DNA from: Gemmiger gallinarum
GTDB lineage: Bacteria; Bacillota; Clostridia; Oscillospirales; Ruminococcaceae
DNA: 64,000 nt
Reading direction: 5' to 3'
Assembly: GCF_014982805.1 (NCBI RefSeq)
Contig: NZ_JADCKC010000001.1
Location: forward strand, 1,116,001-1,180,000
The translations under genes and the position numbers were made by a program. Below are positions 7,582-15,091 of the stretch, piece by piece (within the stretch, counting starts at the first letter, position 1; the number at the start of each line of letters is the position of its first letter). A model generated the notes under the pieces. That model did not search any database. It had not been told where the DNA came from and saw only the letters and a program-made list of their open reading frames with translations.

Positions 7582-7796
7582 TGCTCCGCTGTGAAAGGAG
7601 GGGTCCTATCTATCCGCCACAACCGCCCCGCTGGGGCCATCGGCGTACAAAGCGGACGATCTCTATCAAAATAATGAAAAAGGAGGAAGGCCGGAATCAG
7701 CCAGCCCGGAAATCGGGCGGCGATTGTCCGGCTTTTGTATGCCTATGAACCATGACTAAATCAATCGTTTTCAAATGATTCCGGCCAACTTTATTT
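7582..7796 (+). other. Gap between virD4 and maff2
   Basis: 215 bp. AAAGGAGG at 7594-7601 is followed by two possible short frames: GTG at 7591 (27 codons, ending near 7674) and an ATC-initiated frame from 7608 that starts YPPQPPRWGHRRTKR and runs to about 7748. Neither is recognised. The inverted sequence GCCGGA/TCCGGC around 7691-7734 with an inner CCCG/CGGG can form a hairpin. The maff2 start at 7797 lacks an obvious ribosome binding site, so coupling to an upstream small frame is possible. Confidence 0.3.
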
Positions 7797-7955
7797 ATGG
7801 AATTTTTTAATCAGGCAATCACCGTTCTCCAGACCCTCGTTATCGCTCTCGGTGCCGGTCTCGGCGTGTGGGGCGTCATCAATTTGCTGGAAGGTTATGG
7901 CAACGACAACCCCGGAGCCAAGTCGCAGGGCATGAAACAGCTTATGGCTAAGTAG
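7797..7955 (+). pseudogene. maff2 5' fragment (pilin-like VirB2-type protein), split by IME2
   Basis: 52 codons starting MEFFNQAITVLQTLVIALGA, then GLGVWGVINLLEGYGNDNPG and QGMKQLMAK followed by TAG. This is the first two thirds of the small hydrophobic Maff2 protein (TrbC/VirB2-like membrane component) of Tn1549-type ICEs. The natural continuation KQLMAGAGVAIVGM is found 10.7 kb away at 18622. The last Lys and the stop come from IME2 sequence. The shortened peptide keeps one of the two membrane helices. Confidence 0.85.
7935..7948 (+). repeat. Left attachment-site copy of IME2
   Basis: AAACAGCTTATGGC; 13 of 14 bases match AAACAGCTGATGGC at 18622-18635. In both places it encodes KQLMA of Maff2, which is how a serine recombinase site with homology to its target would look. 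Crossover probably within the ATGGC shared by both. The exact dinucleotide core cannot be fixed from one sequence. Confidence 0.65.
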
Positions 7956-7980
7956 ATGTAATCAAGAGAAGAAAGGAAAA

Positions 7981-7998
7981 GCACAATCCAGACGGAAC
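7981..7998 (+). repeat. 18-bp inverted repeat, left copy
   Basis: GCACAATCCAGACGGAAC; its exact reverse complement lies at 16831-16848, just upstream of the recombinase start. It sits between the left attachment copy and the left terminal inverted repeat. Probable binding site of the recombinase or of an element regulator. Confidence 0.7.
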
Positions 7999-8005
7999 CG
8001 GCGAT

Positions 8006-8020
8006 TGTGTCAAGAAATAT
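8006..8020 (+). repeat. Left terminal inverted repeat of IME2
   Basis: TGTGTCAAGAAATAT, the exact reverse complement of 18562-18576. Similarity extends a few bases inward (TTGTGG against CTATGG). Likely recombinase recognition arm. Confidence 0.75.
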
Positions 8021-8049
8021 TTGTGGAATAGCAAGAACTTTGATATAAT
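8021..8049 (+). promoter_or_regulatory. Promoter of the IME2 left operon
   Basis: TTGTGG (8021-8026), 17 bp, TATAAT (8044-8049): a good sigma-A promoter. Its -35 box abuts the left terminal inverted repeat, so recombinase binding there could control the HTH/methyltransferase transcript. Confidence 0.7.
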
Positions 8050-8091
8050 GGGAACAGGAACCCCGGAACCGGGAGAAAGGCAGGAGGATAA

Positions 8092-8319
8092 ATGCACATA
8101 AGCTATAAACCCCTCTGGCACACGCTGGTTGAGCGCAATATGAGGAAAGAGGACTTGCGGATTGCCGCCGGTCTTACCACAAATATGATTGCCAACATGG
8201 GTAAGGGCAAAAATATCAGCATGGAAACGCTGGTTCGTATTTGCGAAGCCCTGAATTGTGGCATTTTGGATGTAATAGAATTGGAGAAGGAAGACCATTC
8301 TGTTGATAAAGCAGAGTGA
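8092..8319 (+). CDS. Cro/C1-type HTH regulator
   Basis: 75 aa, with AGGAGG 5 nt before the ATG. A single XRE-like domain: MRKEDLRIAAGLTTNMIANM followed by ISMETLVRICEALNCGILDV. Small YozG-like repressors of this type usually control their own operon. It lies between the element promoter and the methyltransferase gene, so it probably regulates both. Confidence 0.8.
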   Translation: MHISYKPLWHTLVERNMRKEDLRIAAGLTTNMIANMGKGKNISMETLVRICEALNCGILDVIELEKEDHSVDKAE

Positions 8320-8370
8320 TAAATTTGAACGTGGAGTATTTACAAAAATGCACCAAGGGGAGAAGAATAC

Positions 8371-9120
8371 ATGGCAAAACAAAATATTTATGATAATGAT
8401 AGCTTTTTTGAAAATTTCAAGAATCTTCGCAACAACAAGATTAATTTCAATGATTGCATAGAAACCCCGATTCTACTTGCGATGATTCCAGAAGTAGATG
8501 GAAAAAGGGTACTGGACATAGGTTGTGGCATGGGACAACACGCAAAGCAGTATTCTGATATGGGGGCTGAATCTGTATTGGGTATTGATATTTCTGAGAA
8601 AATGCTTGAGTATGCAAAGGAACATTTCCATGCAAAAAATATTACTTACCGACAAATGGCATTGGAAGATATATGTCAAATTGATGAGCAGTTCGATTTG
8701 ATTACAAGTTCCTTAGCATTTGATTATGCCGAAGATTTAGACAAACTAATGAAAAATATATATGGTCTATTAAAATATGGTGCCCATTTTGTATTTAGTA
8801 TGTCTCATCCAATGGCAACCGCATGGGATGGTCAATATGATAGATATACCCGGACAGAATCGGGCGAAAGACTTTATGCGAATATCAGCAACTATATGGT
8901 TGAGGGAAAAAGGACAGTCAAATGGGTTGTCGAGGACTATGAAGTTTATCATCGAACATTTTCCAGTATTGTTAATACTATAGTAAATGCTGGATTTTTG
9001 ATTGAAGAATGCGAGGAATCTCATGTATCCGATGAAATGAGAAAGCAGTATCCAGCCCAGTTTGGTGGAACACTTCACCGACCAGATTTTATATTTTTTA
9101 GATGTAAAAAACAATCGTAA
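8371..9120 (+). CDS. Class I SAM-dependent methyltransferase (cargo)
   Basis: 249 aa, with AGGGGAGAA upstream of the ATG. The SAM-binding motif VLDIGCGMGQHAKQYSDMGA lies near residue 48, followed by GIDISEKMLEYAKE and FDLITSSLAFDYAEDLDKLM, the pattern of UbiE/COQ5-like small-molecule methyltransferases. The gene is clearly AT-rich compared with its neighbours and uses different codons, so it was acquired separately. Substrate unknown; DNA methylation is unlikely because no target-recognition domain or NPPY-type motif is seen. Confidence 0.8.
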   Translation: MAKQNIYDNDSFFENFKNLRNNKINFNDCIETPILLAMIPEVDGKRVLDIGCGMGQHAKQYSDMGAESVLGIDISEKMLEYAKEHFHAKNITYRQMALEDICQIDEQFDLITSSLAFDYAEDLDKLMKNIYGLLKYGAHFVFSMSHPMATAWDGQYDRYTRTESGERLYANISNYMVEGKRTVKWVVEDYEVYHRTFSSIVNTIVNAGFLIEECEESHVSDEMRKQYPAQFGGTLHRPDFIFFRCKKQS

Positions 9121-9174
9121 AATGATGAATCCAGATTGAAATACTGAAGTAAAAATTCAATTCATTACACAAAG

Positions 9175-9215
9175 CTGCCGTTGCAGGAACACTCATTCCC
9201 ACAACGGCAGTTTTT
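9175..9215. terminator. Bidirectional terminator between convergent genes
   Basis: CTGCCGTTG (9175-9183) pairs perfectly with CAACGGCAG (9202-9210), followed by TTTTT on the plus strand, and the region is AT-rich before the left arm. It lies between the methyltransferase and the convergent XRE regulator. Confidence 0.8.
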
Positions 9216-10027
9216 CATTTTCTCTTGCGCCGGAAGTTGAAGGGACTGTTCTTGATGTTCGGAGATTTTGACAGTATCCTTTTCAATATCTTCTGTTCAT
9301 CCGGCGGCAGCTTGTAAAAGTCAATGCCGAGCATATTGAAAATGACCGCCCACACTTTTCCGAGATAATCCCCGGAAGATTGAATAGCCTTTCGGATTTC
9401 CAGAGCCATCTTCTTTGCAAGGGAATAATCCGGCGTGCTGTCAATGTCATGCTCATGGGCTTTCCGTATGTCATGGAGAATGGCGTCCCATGTTTTGTGC
9501 GTCACATGACAGAAGAAATCTTCTTCCTTTACCTCTGCGGCAAGGATGGTCTTTGAATAGAAATCATTTTCCGCCTGCTTGTATTTCTGGATGATGGTCT
9601 GCCGCTGTTCTTCCAAAGACTCATAAAGGGTGCGGAAGGTGGAGGTTGCATGGCCGTCTATGTAAATCTCCGTGTCGGTCATAAGCTGCTCAAATTTATC
9701 GTTGGTAGCAATCTCACACAGGAGCCGGTTGTTGATACGGCCACTCTTTAGAAGCGCCACCATTTCATCATTCAGGTGCAGTTCCATCAGGGGCGTGTTT
9801 ATCTGCTCCCGGTTTTCTGTCCGGCAGAACAGATAATCAAGAGATACCTCATAAAAGTCGGCCAGCGTGATAAGGTTGCCGTGGTTGATTTCCTTATTGT
9901 CGTTGGCTTCATAGCTGGCAAGGGCTGATTTTGAAATGCCGGTTTGCTGCGCCAGTTCTTCCAGATTTAAGCCTTTATCTTTGCGTAACTCCCAAAGGCG
10001 TTCCTGTATGGTAGTTACCCTCAGCAT
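9215..10027 (-). CDS. XRE-family transcriptional regulator with long C-terminal domain
   Basis: 270 aa, minus strand, AAAGGAG before the ATG at 10027. Residues 6-65 form an HTH (ERLWELRKDKGLNLEELAQQ, TGISKSALASYEANDNKEIN, then YEVSLDYLFCRTENR). The remaining 200 residues are helical without a known domain and resemble the C-terminal part of other conjugative-element repressors. It faces away from the relaxase operon and has an operator-like palindrome over its own promoter, consistent with an autoregulated master repressor. Confidence 0.8.
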   Translation of the reverse strand: MLRVTTIQERLWELRKDKGLNLEELAQQTGISKSALASYEANDNKEINHGNLITLADFYEVSLDYLFCRTENREQINTPLMELHLNDEMVALLKSGRINNRLLCEIATNDKFEQLMTDTEIYIDGHATSTFRTLYESLEEQRQTIIQKYKQAENDFYSKTILAAEVKEEDFFCHVTHKTWDAILHDIRKAHEHDIDSTPDYSLAKKMALEIRKAIQSSGDYLGKVWAVIFNMLGIDFYKLPPDEQKILKRILSKSPNIKNSPFNFRRKRK

Positions 10028-10073
10028 AGGGCGCTCACTCCTTTCCGACGGCTGTTTTCCTGCCGCTAACTGG

Positions 10074-10103
10074 ATTATACCATACTTTCCATAATCGTGG
10101 AAA
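10074..10103 (-). promoter_or_regulatory. Promoter and palindromic operator of the XRE regulator
   Basis: Minus strand: TTTCCA (10103-10098), 18 bp, TATAAT (10079-10074). The -35 box is one arm of TTTCCA/TGGAAA spanning 10086-10103, so the palindrome covers the polymerase site. Autorepression is the simple reading. Confidence 0.65.
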
Positions 10104-10560
10104 TTTCCGTTTTTCGCCCCGAAATCCTACTTTGTGGATATACGGCACAGGGAACAAAAATGGTCTATGATACAGGTAGTTCATCGATGGATTATTCCAA
10201 TCGAATGACCGGCCTGTATGGGATATGCTCCCCGGCGATGTAGCGCAACGACTTGCGGAAGGGAAATGGAGGAACCCTGACCGCAACGAGCGTACCAAAG
10301 GGAGCAAAACGCCGTTGTGAGAGCCAGGGGCAGGAACGACATCAGGGAGAACCGGCGAAAATGAACACCGAATTGATACTGAAACACAACAATCCGATAG
10401 GGCGTAGTCTGCCCTATCCGTAATACTTCGGGGGATTTCCGGGCGGTTCTATGGCCGCTTTTTCCCCGAAAATCGCCCCGAAACACGACACTAAAATCTG
10501 CTATCCGTCTATTGCGGCTGTTACGGCTGAAATGGGCGGATTTTTGTTTAAGGAGGCACC
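10104..10560. other. Gene-poor stretch of about 450 bp
   Basis: No ORF here has both a ribosome binding site and recognisable homology. Short frames such as ATG 10361 (20 codons) lack support. The stretch contains GGGCGTAGTCTGCCC near 10399 and GGGGGATTTCCGGGCGG near 10431, which could fold, and ends with AAGGAGG for the next gene. It may hold a divergent promoter, a small RNA or an origin-proximal region, but I cannot tell which. Confidence 0.3.
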
Positions 10561-10752
10561 ATGCCGAGAATGCCGAAAAAGAGGAAGCTGGAACTATCCT
10601 TCTTCCTCAATGAACGGGGGCGGGTAACGTACAACGACCTCTGCCGGAAATGCCAGCGCACTTGCAAGCAGAGTTTCCGGGCGGTCATTGTGGACTGCCC
10701 CCATTATCTTTCCAAACGCTCAAAACGAAAAGTAAAGGAGGACACCGATTGA
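10561..10752 (+). CDS. Small zinc-finger-like protein
   Basis: 63 aa, AAGGAGG 5 nt before the ATG. Lys/Arg-rich ends flank a cysteine set: LCRKCQRTCKQSF then IVDCPHY. Four cysteines in this spacing suggest metal binding. Unrecognised; first gene of the IME2 replication/mobilization operon and directly followed by the wHTH protein. Confidence 0.6.
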   Translation: MPRMPKKRKLELSFFLNERGRVTYNDLCRKCQRTCKQSFRAVIVDCPHYLSKRSKRKVKEDTD

Positions 10753-11091
10753 ATGGAAGTTGAATTTATGACCGCAGACACCGCCCTGCCGCCCTGTATG
10801 CCGCTGCCAAGAGCCATGCTGCGGCTCCCGATCAGCAGCACCGCCAAGGTCATGTACGCCCGGATGTTGGATATTGTTTTCCTGTCCGGCATAGAGGACG
10901 CCAACGGGATTTTATTTATCCATTTCCCCATCGTGGAACTGGCGGCGGCACTTGCCCGCAGCACCATGACCGTGAAGCGTTCCCTGAATGAATTGGAGGA
11001 CGCCGGACTAATACTGCGAGTGCGTCAGGGCTTCGGGGAACCCAACAAAATATATGTACTCATTCCCAAGAAGGAGGACAGCCGCCTATGA
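10753..11091 (+). CDS. RepA_N-like winged-helix protein
   Basis: 112 aa. The core LPRAMLRLPISSTAKVMYAR, then GILFIHFPIVELAAALARST and LEDAGLILRVRQGFGEPNKI, resembles the winged-helix DNA-binding part of RepA_N plasmid initiators, without their long C-terminal domain. It begins immediately after the preceding stop, with AAAGGAG 13 nt upstream; an ATG at 10768 is an alternative start. It overlaps the DUF3847 gene by ATGA. Could be a replication regulator or a repressor of the operon. Confidence 0.6.
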   Translation: MEVEFMTADTALPPCMPLPRAMLRLPISSTAKVMYARMLDIVFLSGIEDANGILFIHFPIVELAAALARSTMTVKRSLNELEDAGLILRVRQGFGEPNKIYVLIPKKEDSRL

Positions 11092-11387
11092 ATGAAAAGC
11101 TGGAAAAACTCAATCAGGAGATAGAGAAAACGGAAAAGAAGCTGCGGAGGGCGCAGCATGAAGAAAAGATATTGGAACACCAGATAAAGACGCTGACACG
11201 GAAGGAACGGACGCACCGGCTTTGCACCAGAGCCGCCATGCTGGAAAGCTACCTTCCCCACCCGGAAGCCATCACGGATGAACAGGTCAGCGTATTTTTG
11301 AAGCTGCTGTTCCACAAAGACAGCACCCGCCAGCTTATGGAAAAAGTATTCGCCGGAAACGGCACAGAGAAGGAGGGCGCAGAATGA
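11088..11387 (+). CDS. DUF3847-family small coiled-coil protein of IME2
   Basis: 99 aa. Two-part structure as in IME1: coiled-coil (EKLNQEIEKTEKKLRRAQHE) then RTHRLCTRAAMLESYLPHPE, the family core, and a C-terminal helix. ATGA coupling at both ends. Its position before oriT and relaxase repeats the IME1 arrangement, supporting a relaxosome role (inferred). Confidence 0.75.
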   Translation: MNEKLEKLNQEIEKTEKKLRRAQHEEKILEHQIKTLTRKERTHRLCTRAAMLESYLPHPEAITDEQVSVFLKLLFHKDSTRQLMEKVFAGNGTEKEGAE

Positions 11388-11704
11388 AGATGAATTTTTC
11401 TAAAGACGAGTTGGCTATGGTCTATCAGTACGCCGCCGGTACGAAGGAAGAAACCCTTGCGGGACTGAAAGAAATCGTTCCGGTTATCCGTGACCGGCAG
11501 ACAAGGGAGATTGTGGAGAGTACCATCCGAAAGCTGGACGCCATCCCGGAGCCGGAGTGCCGCCGCTTTATCGCTGATACAAAGCAGCGGTTTATCCAGA
11601 AGCGGGACCATTCCATCCGGCGCAGGCTTGCCGAAGCCAAGGCACAGGCGAGGACGGAAAAGCCACATCCCAAGAGAAAAGAGCCAGACCGGGAACGGTC
11701 ATAA
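11384..11704 (+). CDS. Hypothetical basic helical protein next to oriT
   Basis: 106 aa, GGAGGG before the ATG. Mostly helical: MNFSKDELAMVYQYAAGTKE, then IVESTIRKLDAIPEPECRRF and a strongly basic tail (RRRLAEAKAQARTEKPHPKR). The stop lies 45 bp before the oriT box. A basic protein at this place may bind oriT DNA with the relaxase; no family known to me. IME1 has no equivalent. Confidence 0.6.
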   Translation: MKMNFSKDELAMVYQYAAGTKEETLAGLKEIVPVIRDRQTREIVESTIRKLDAIPEPECRRFIADTKQRFIQKRDHSIRRRLAEAKAQARTEKPHPKRKEPDRERS

Positions 11705-11748
11705 TCGCTTCCAGAGCCGCAGCCCGTGGACTGCCCCTCTGAAAGAGG

Positions 11749-11872
11749 GCGCAACTATACACCGGTCAAGCCGGTGCGTTGCGTCCTGCCGGAAGCCCCT
11801 TGCAGGGAGCAGATGATTTCCGCAGATTTTCAATCTGTTCCAATCATCACAGGGGGAGCTACACTTCCCCTG
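11749..11872 (+). other. Probable oriT of IME2 (MobQ type)
   Basis: GCGCAACTATACACCGG starts at 11749. The inverted repeat CACCGG (11760-11765) / CCGGTG (11771-11776) is followed by CGTTGCGTCCTGCC (11777-11790), the counterpart of GTGCGCCCTGCC in IME1. A self-complementary CAGATTTTCAATCTG lies at 11823-11837 and a hairpin AGGGGGA/TCCCCT around 11851-11871. Same order of elements as at 2011-2094 although flanking sequence differs, so function rather than recent copying probably preserves it. Confidence 0.7.
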
Positions 11873-11970
11873 CGCTGGCTGCCGCCAGCTACCCCTTTGT
11901 GGACTTGCCGCCTGGGAACACCTTGCGCTGCAAGCTGTTCCCGTCCGACAAGTTTTTTACAAAAGGATAT

Positions 11971-12030
11971 GGAAAGTAGACTTGACATTTTTCTCAAATG
12001 TGCTATACTAAAGATACGGAAAGTAGACTT
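11971..12030 (+). promoter_or_regulatory. Promoter with direct-repeat operator for the HTH/DUF2178 pair
   Basis: TTGACA (11982-11987), 16 bp, TATACT (12004-12009). GGAAAGTAGACTT occurs twice, at 11971-11983 overlapping the -35 and at 12018-12030 just after the -10. Repressor bound to both would bracket the polymerase; the HTH protein encoded next is the obvious candidate. Confidence 0.8.
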
Positions 12031-12051
12031 TCCATAAGAAAGGAGGCTCGC

Positions 12052-12249
12052 ATGAAAAATCGACTGGAAGAACTCCGCAAACAACGAGGAATCAAGCAAG
12101 AAGAATTGGCAAGCGCCTTGGAAGTATCACGACAAACAATTGGCTCTTTAGAAAATGGACGCTACAATCCGTCTATTCAGTTGGCGTTCAAAATTGCTCG
12201 ATACTTCAATATGACGATTGAGGAGATTTTTATTTACGAGGAGGATTGA
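12052..12249 (+). CDS. Small XRE/Cro-type regulator
   Basis: 65 aa, AAGGAGG before the ATG at 12052. A complete HTH_3 domain: RLEELRKQRGIKQEELASAL, EVSRQTIGSLENGRYNPSIQ and FNMTIEEIFIYEED. Proteins of this short class are typically paired with a downstream membrane protein, as here, and repress their own promoter; the GGAAAGTAGACTT repeats are likely its operator. Confidence 0.85.
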   Translation: MKNRLEELRKQRGIKQEELASALEVSRQTIGSLENGRYNPSIQLAFKIARYFNMTIEEIFIYEED

Positions 12250-12251
12250 TT

Positions 12252-12668
12252 ATGAAAAAAGGGTTATTGATTTTAATGGTAGTTGCCGGAATGATTGTTT
12301 TGCTGGGAGGATTGCTAATATACGGTTTGGGAATAAATGAGATCGTTCCTGTGCCGCGTCCTGACTTGATCGTAGTAGGCACATCTCTCATTGGAATTTC
12401 ACTAATTGTATCTGGTGCGTGCGATTTGCTTGGCAAGAAAACCAAGGAAATGCAAATAGAAGAAAATGATGAGAGAAATATCGCACTCGGCAATGCCGCA
12501 ATGGCAAGTGGCTTCAAAGTAATGAATGTCACGATTTCTGTTTCCCTCGTTGCTTTGATTTTTACTGGATATATGACAGTAGTTCCTTGTTTCACTATTA
12601 TTGGAGCCTTTGCGATTGGTCAACTTGCCTTTATTGTGCGACTCTGGTATTTGCACAAAACCATGTAA
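12252..12668 (+). CDS. DUF2178-like four-helix membrane protein
   Basis: 138 aa from the ATG at 12252, GAGGAGG upstream. Four hydrophobic segments: about residues 4-27, 36-56, 90-110 and 112-133, with a cytoplasmic-type loop MQIEENDERNIALGNAAMAS between the second and third, the conserved motif of this family. It forms a two-gene cassette with the HTH protein, inserted between oriT and the relaxase. Function unknown; possible stress or immunity sensor. Confidence 0.7.
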   Translation: MKKGLLILMVVAGMIVLLGGLLIYGLGINEIVPVPRPDLIVVGTSLIGISLIVSGACDLLGKKTKEMQIEENDERNIALGNAAMASGFKVMNVTISVSLVALIFTGYMTVVPCFTIIGAFAIGQLAFIVRLWYLHKTM

Positions 12669-12709
12669 ATGTATTTTGAAATATCCGCCGCCCATCAGCG
12701 GCACCACCG

Positions 12710-12741
12710 AGCAGGAAATCAGAAACGGTTTCCTGCTTTTT
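12710..12741 (+). terminator. Intrinsic terminator after the HTH/DUF2178 cassette
   Basis: AGCAGGAAA (12710-12718) and TTTCCTGCT (12729-12737) form a perfect 9-bp stem followed by TTTT. It separates the small cassette from the relaxase gene, which has its own AAAGGAGG at 12761. Confidence 0.85.
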
Positions 12742-12781
12742 CTATGCCCGGACGCCGGGAGAAAGGAGGTCACAATCCGTC

Positions 12782-14374
12782 ATGCCACCATGCCCGCACT
12801 TTGACCTGAAAATCGTCCAGCGCAGCAAGCGCCAGTCTGCTGTCGCTGCCGCCGCCTACCAGAGCGGGGAACGGCTGTTTTCCGAATACGACCAGAAACA
12901 GAAATACTATTCCCATAAAAGCGAAATCGTCCACACCGAAATCATGCTGCCGCCCCACGCCCCGCCGGAGTACGCAGACCGCAATACCTTGTGGAACGCC
13001 GCCGAAGCCATAGAAAAACAATGGAACTCCCAGCTTGCCCGGAGATTAGTGCTTGCCATACCGAGGGATATTCCCCCGGCGCAGCAAGCCGACCTTATCC
13101 GGGACTTCTGCCGGGAGTTTTTTGTTTCCAAAGGCATGATTGCCGACTTTGCCATCCATGACAAGGGGGACGGCAACCCCCACGCCCATATCCTCTTTAC
13201 CATGCGGGGGATGGACGAACAGGGCAGGTGGCTCCCCAAGAGCCGGAAGGTGTACGACCTTAACGAGAACGGCGAGCGTATCCGGCTCCCGTCCGGGAAC
13301 TGGAAAAGCCACAAAGAGGACACCGTGGACTGGAACGACCAGAAGTACGGGGAGATATGGCGGCAGGCGTGGCAGGACACGGCGAACCGCTATCTGGAAG
13401 CCATCGGCAGCCCGGAGCGCCTTGACCTTCGTTCCTATGCCCGACAGGGAATTGATAAAATCCCCACCGTCCACATGGGGCCAGCGGTCAGCCAGTTGGA
13501 GAAGAAAGGCATACAGACCAACATCGGCAACCTGAACCGGGACATCAAAGCCGCCAATTCCCTCATGCAGTCTATCCGACAGATGGTACGCAGCTTAAGG
13601 GGCTGGCTGTCCGGCCTGAAAGAGAAAAAGGCGGCGCTGCTGGAAGCGCTGGAACAGGCCAAGGAGCCGACCATCCCCGAACTGCTTTCCCGGTATCTGG
13701 ATATGCGGAGCGGGGAACGCACCGGCTGGACTTCCAAGGGGAAGCTGAAAGGCACTGTTGGCGATTTCAACAAGGTCATGGAAGCCCTTGACTTCCTGCG
13801 GCAGAAAGAGATTTCCACCGTGGAGAGCCTTGACGCCTATCTGGATAAGGTCAGCGGGGAGATACTTTCCGCCAAGACCGACATTAAAAAATCGGAACGC
13901 CGGATAAAGGCCATTGATACCACGCTTTCCCATCTTGCCAACCACGGAGCCTACAAAGAGGTTTACAAAAAGTACGCTTCCATCGGCTGGAAAACCCGGA
14001 AGGAGAAATTTGCCGCCGAACACCGGGAAGAACTGGACGCCTACCTTGCCGCCAAGCGTTTTTTCAAAGCCCATCAGGAGGAACTGCCCTTTGATACGAA
14101 AGAATTGAAGAAGGAACGGGAGCAGCTTTCCGGGGAACTGTCGGAAAAGAATGAGGGCTTGCAGGCGGTTCAGGAGGACATGAAGCTGCTGCGGGATGTG
14201 CGCTACTGGATAAACCATGTGCTGCCGCCCGACCAGCGCCGGGTTGTGCCGGAGCCGGGAAAGAAGCCGTCCATCAACGAACAATTAAGCTGGAAGATTG
14301 AGGGCGCCAAACAGCGGGAAGAACAGAAACGCCAGCAGCCCCGCCGCCAGCAAAAACAGGATATGGAACTTTAA
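12782..14374 (+). CDS. mobA: MobA/MobL (MobQ) relaxase of IME2
   Basis: 530 aa. N-terminal relaxase domain: VQRSKRQSAVAAAAYQSGER, EIMLPPHAPPEYADRNTLWN and the metal triad region HDKGDGNPHAHILFTM near residue 125, then WNDQKYGEIWRQAWQDTANR and IDKIPTVHMGPAVSQLEKKG. The C-terminal 270 residues are coiled-coil rich, ending in a Gln/Arg tail. It resembles the IME1 relaxase throughout but with enough differences that the two elements are distinct. Should nick the oriT at 11749. Confidence 0.9.
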   Translation: MPPCPHFDLKIVQRSKRQSAVAAAAYQSGERLFSEYDQKQKYYSHKSEIVHTEIMLPPHAPPEYADRNTLWNAAEAIEKQWNSQLARRLVLAIPRDIPPAQQADLIRDFCREFFVSKGMIADFAIHDKGDGNPHAHILFTMRGMDEQGRWLPKSRKVYDLNENGERIRLPSGNWKSHKEDTVDWNDQKYGEIWRQAWQDTANRYLEAIGSPERLDLRSYARQGIDKIPTVHMGPAVSQLEKKGIQTNIGNLNRDIKAANSLMQSIRQMVRSLRGWLSGLKEKKAALLEALEQAKEPTIPELLSRYLDMRSGERTGWTSKGKLKGTVGDFNKVMEALDFLRQKEISTVESLDAYLDKVSGEILSAKTDIKKSERRIKAIDTTLSHLANHGAYKEVYKKYASIGWKTRKEKFAAEHREELDAYLAAKRFFKAHQEELPFDTKELKKEREQLSGELSEKNEGLQAVQEDMKLLRDVRYWINHVLPPDQRRVVPEPGKKPSINEQLSWKIEGAKQREEQKRQQPRRQQKQDMEL

Positions 14375-14446
14375 ACCAATCAGGCGCTTGCCATTTTCCC
14401 CGTGAGAATGACAGGCGCTTTTCTTATTTTCAGGAGGATTTGCCTA

Positions 14447-15091
14447 TTGAACGTATTTGAAGCCGTGAAACAGTCTATTACCACCCGGCAGGCCGCCGAG
14501 CATTACGGCGTCCGGGTGGGAAGAACCGGGATGTGCGTCTGCCCCTTCCATGACGATAAAAACCCCAGCATGAAGGTTGACCGGCGCTTCCACTGTTTTG
14601 GCTGTCAGGCAGACGGGGATGTGATTGACTTTGTTTCCCGTCTGGAAAACGTCAGCCCCAAGGAAGCCGCCCTCATGCTGGCACAGGACTTTTCCATCCC
14701 CTATGAGGATAAGGAGCCACCCGGCAGGAGCCGCCGCCCCCATCCCCGGCAGGAAACCCCGGAACAGCAATTTAAGCGCATGGAGCGATATTGCTTCCGG
14801 GTACTGTCTGACTATCACAATCTGCTGCGCCGCTGGAAGCGGGACTATGCCCCCAAGACGCCGGACGAGGAATGGCACCCGCTTTTCGTGGAAGCCTTGC
14901 AGAAACAATCCCATGTGGAATATCTGCTGGATGTGCTGCTGTTCTCCGATATGAGGGAACGGGCTGCCCTGATTGCCAGCTACGGAAAGGAAGTGAGGAA
15001 CCTTGAGCGGAGAATGGCAGACCTTGCCGCCCGAACTGCGGCAGGCCGTGACGGACACCATCGAAGCCGCACCCCCGCCCCGGAGCGTTGA
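14447..15091 (+). CDS. CHC2 zinc-finger primase-like protein
   Basis: 214 aa from TTG at 14447 (LNVFEAVKQSITTRQAAEHY), with CAGGAGG 9 nt upstream; the only in-frame ATGs further up precede this site. The CHC2 zinc finger is CPFHDDKNPSMKVDRRFHCF then GCQADGDVIDF, as in DnaG-type primases. The rest is helical and lacks the TOPRIM catalytic domain, so it probably acts as a DNA-binding subunit with the VapE protein. Overlaps it by 89 bp. The N-terminal part of the ICE protein at 29576 is closely similar. Confidence 0.8.
   Translation: MNVFEAVKQSITTRQAAEHYGVRVGRTGMCVCPFHDDKNPSMKVDRRFHCFGCQADGDVIDFVSRLENVSPKEAALMLAQDFSIPYEDKEPPGRSRRPHPRQETPEQQFKRMERYCFRVLSDYHNLLRRWKRDYAPKTPDEEWHPLFVEALQKQSHVEYLLDVLLFSDMRERAALIASYGKEVRNLERRMADLAARTAAGRDGHHRSRTPAPER

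Noticed and set aside
7935-7948. tRNA-gene att site for IME2
   Set aside because: The target is the maff2 coding sequence; no tRNA is found anywhere in the window.
10181-10486. Minus-strand ORF of 101 codons in the IME2 gap
   Set aside because: No ribosome binding site, no homology, composition not protein-like.
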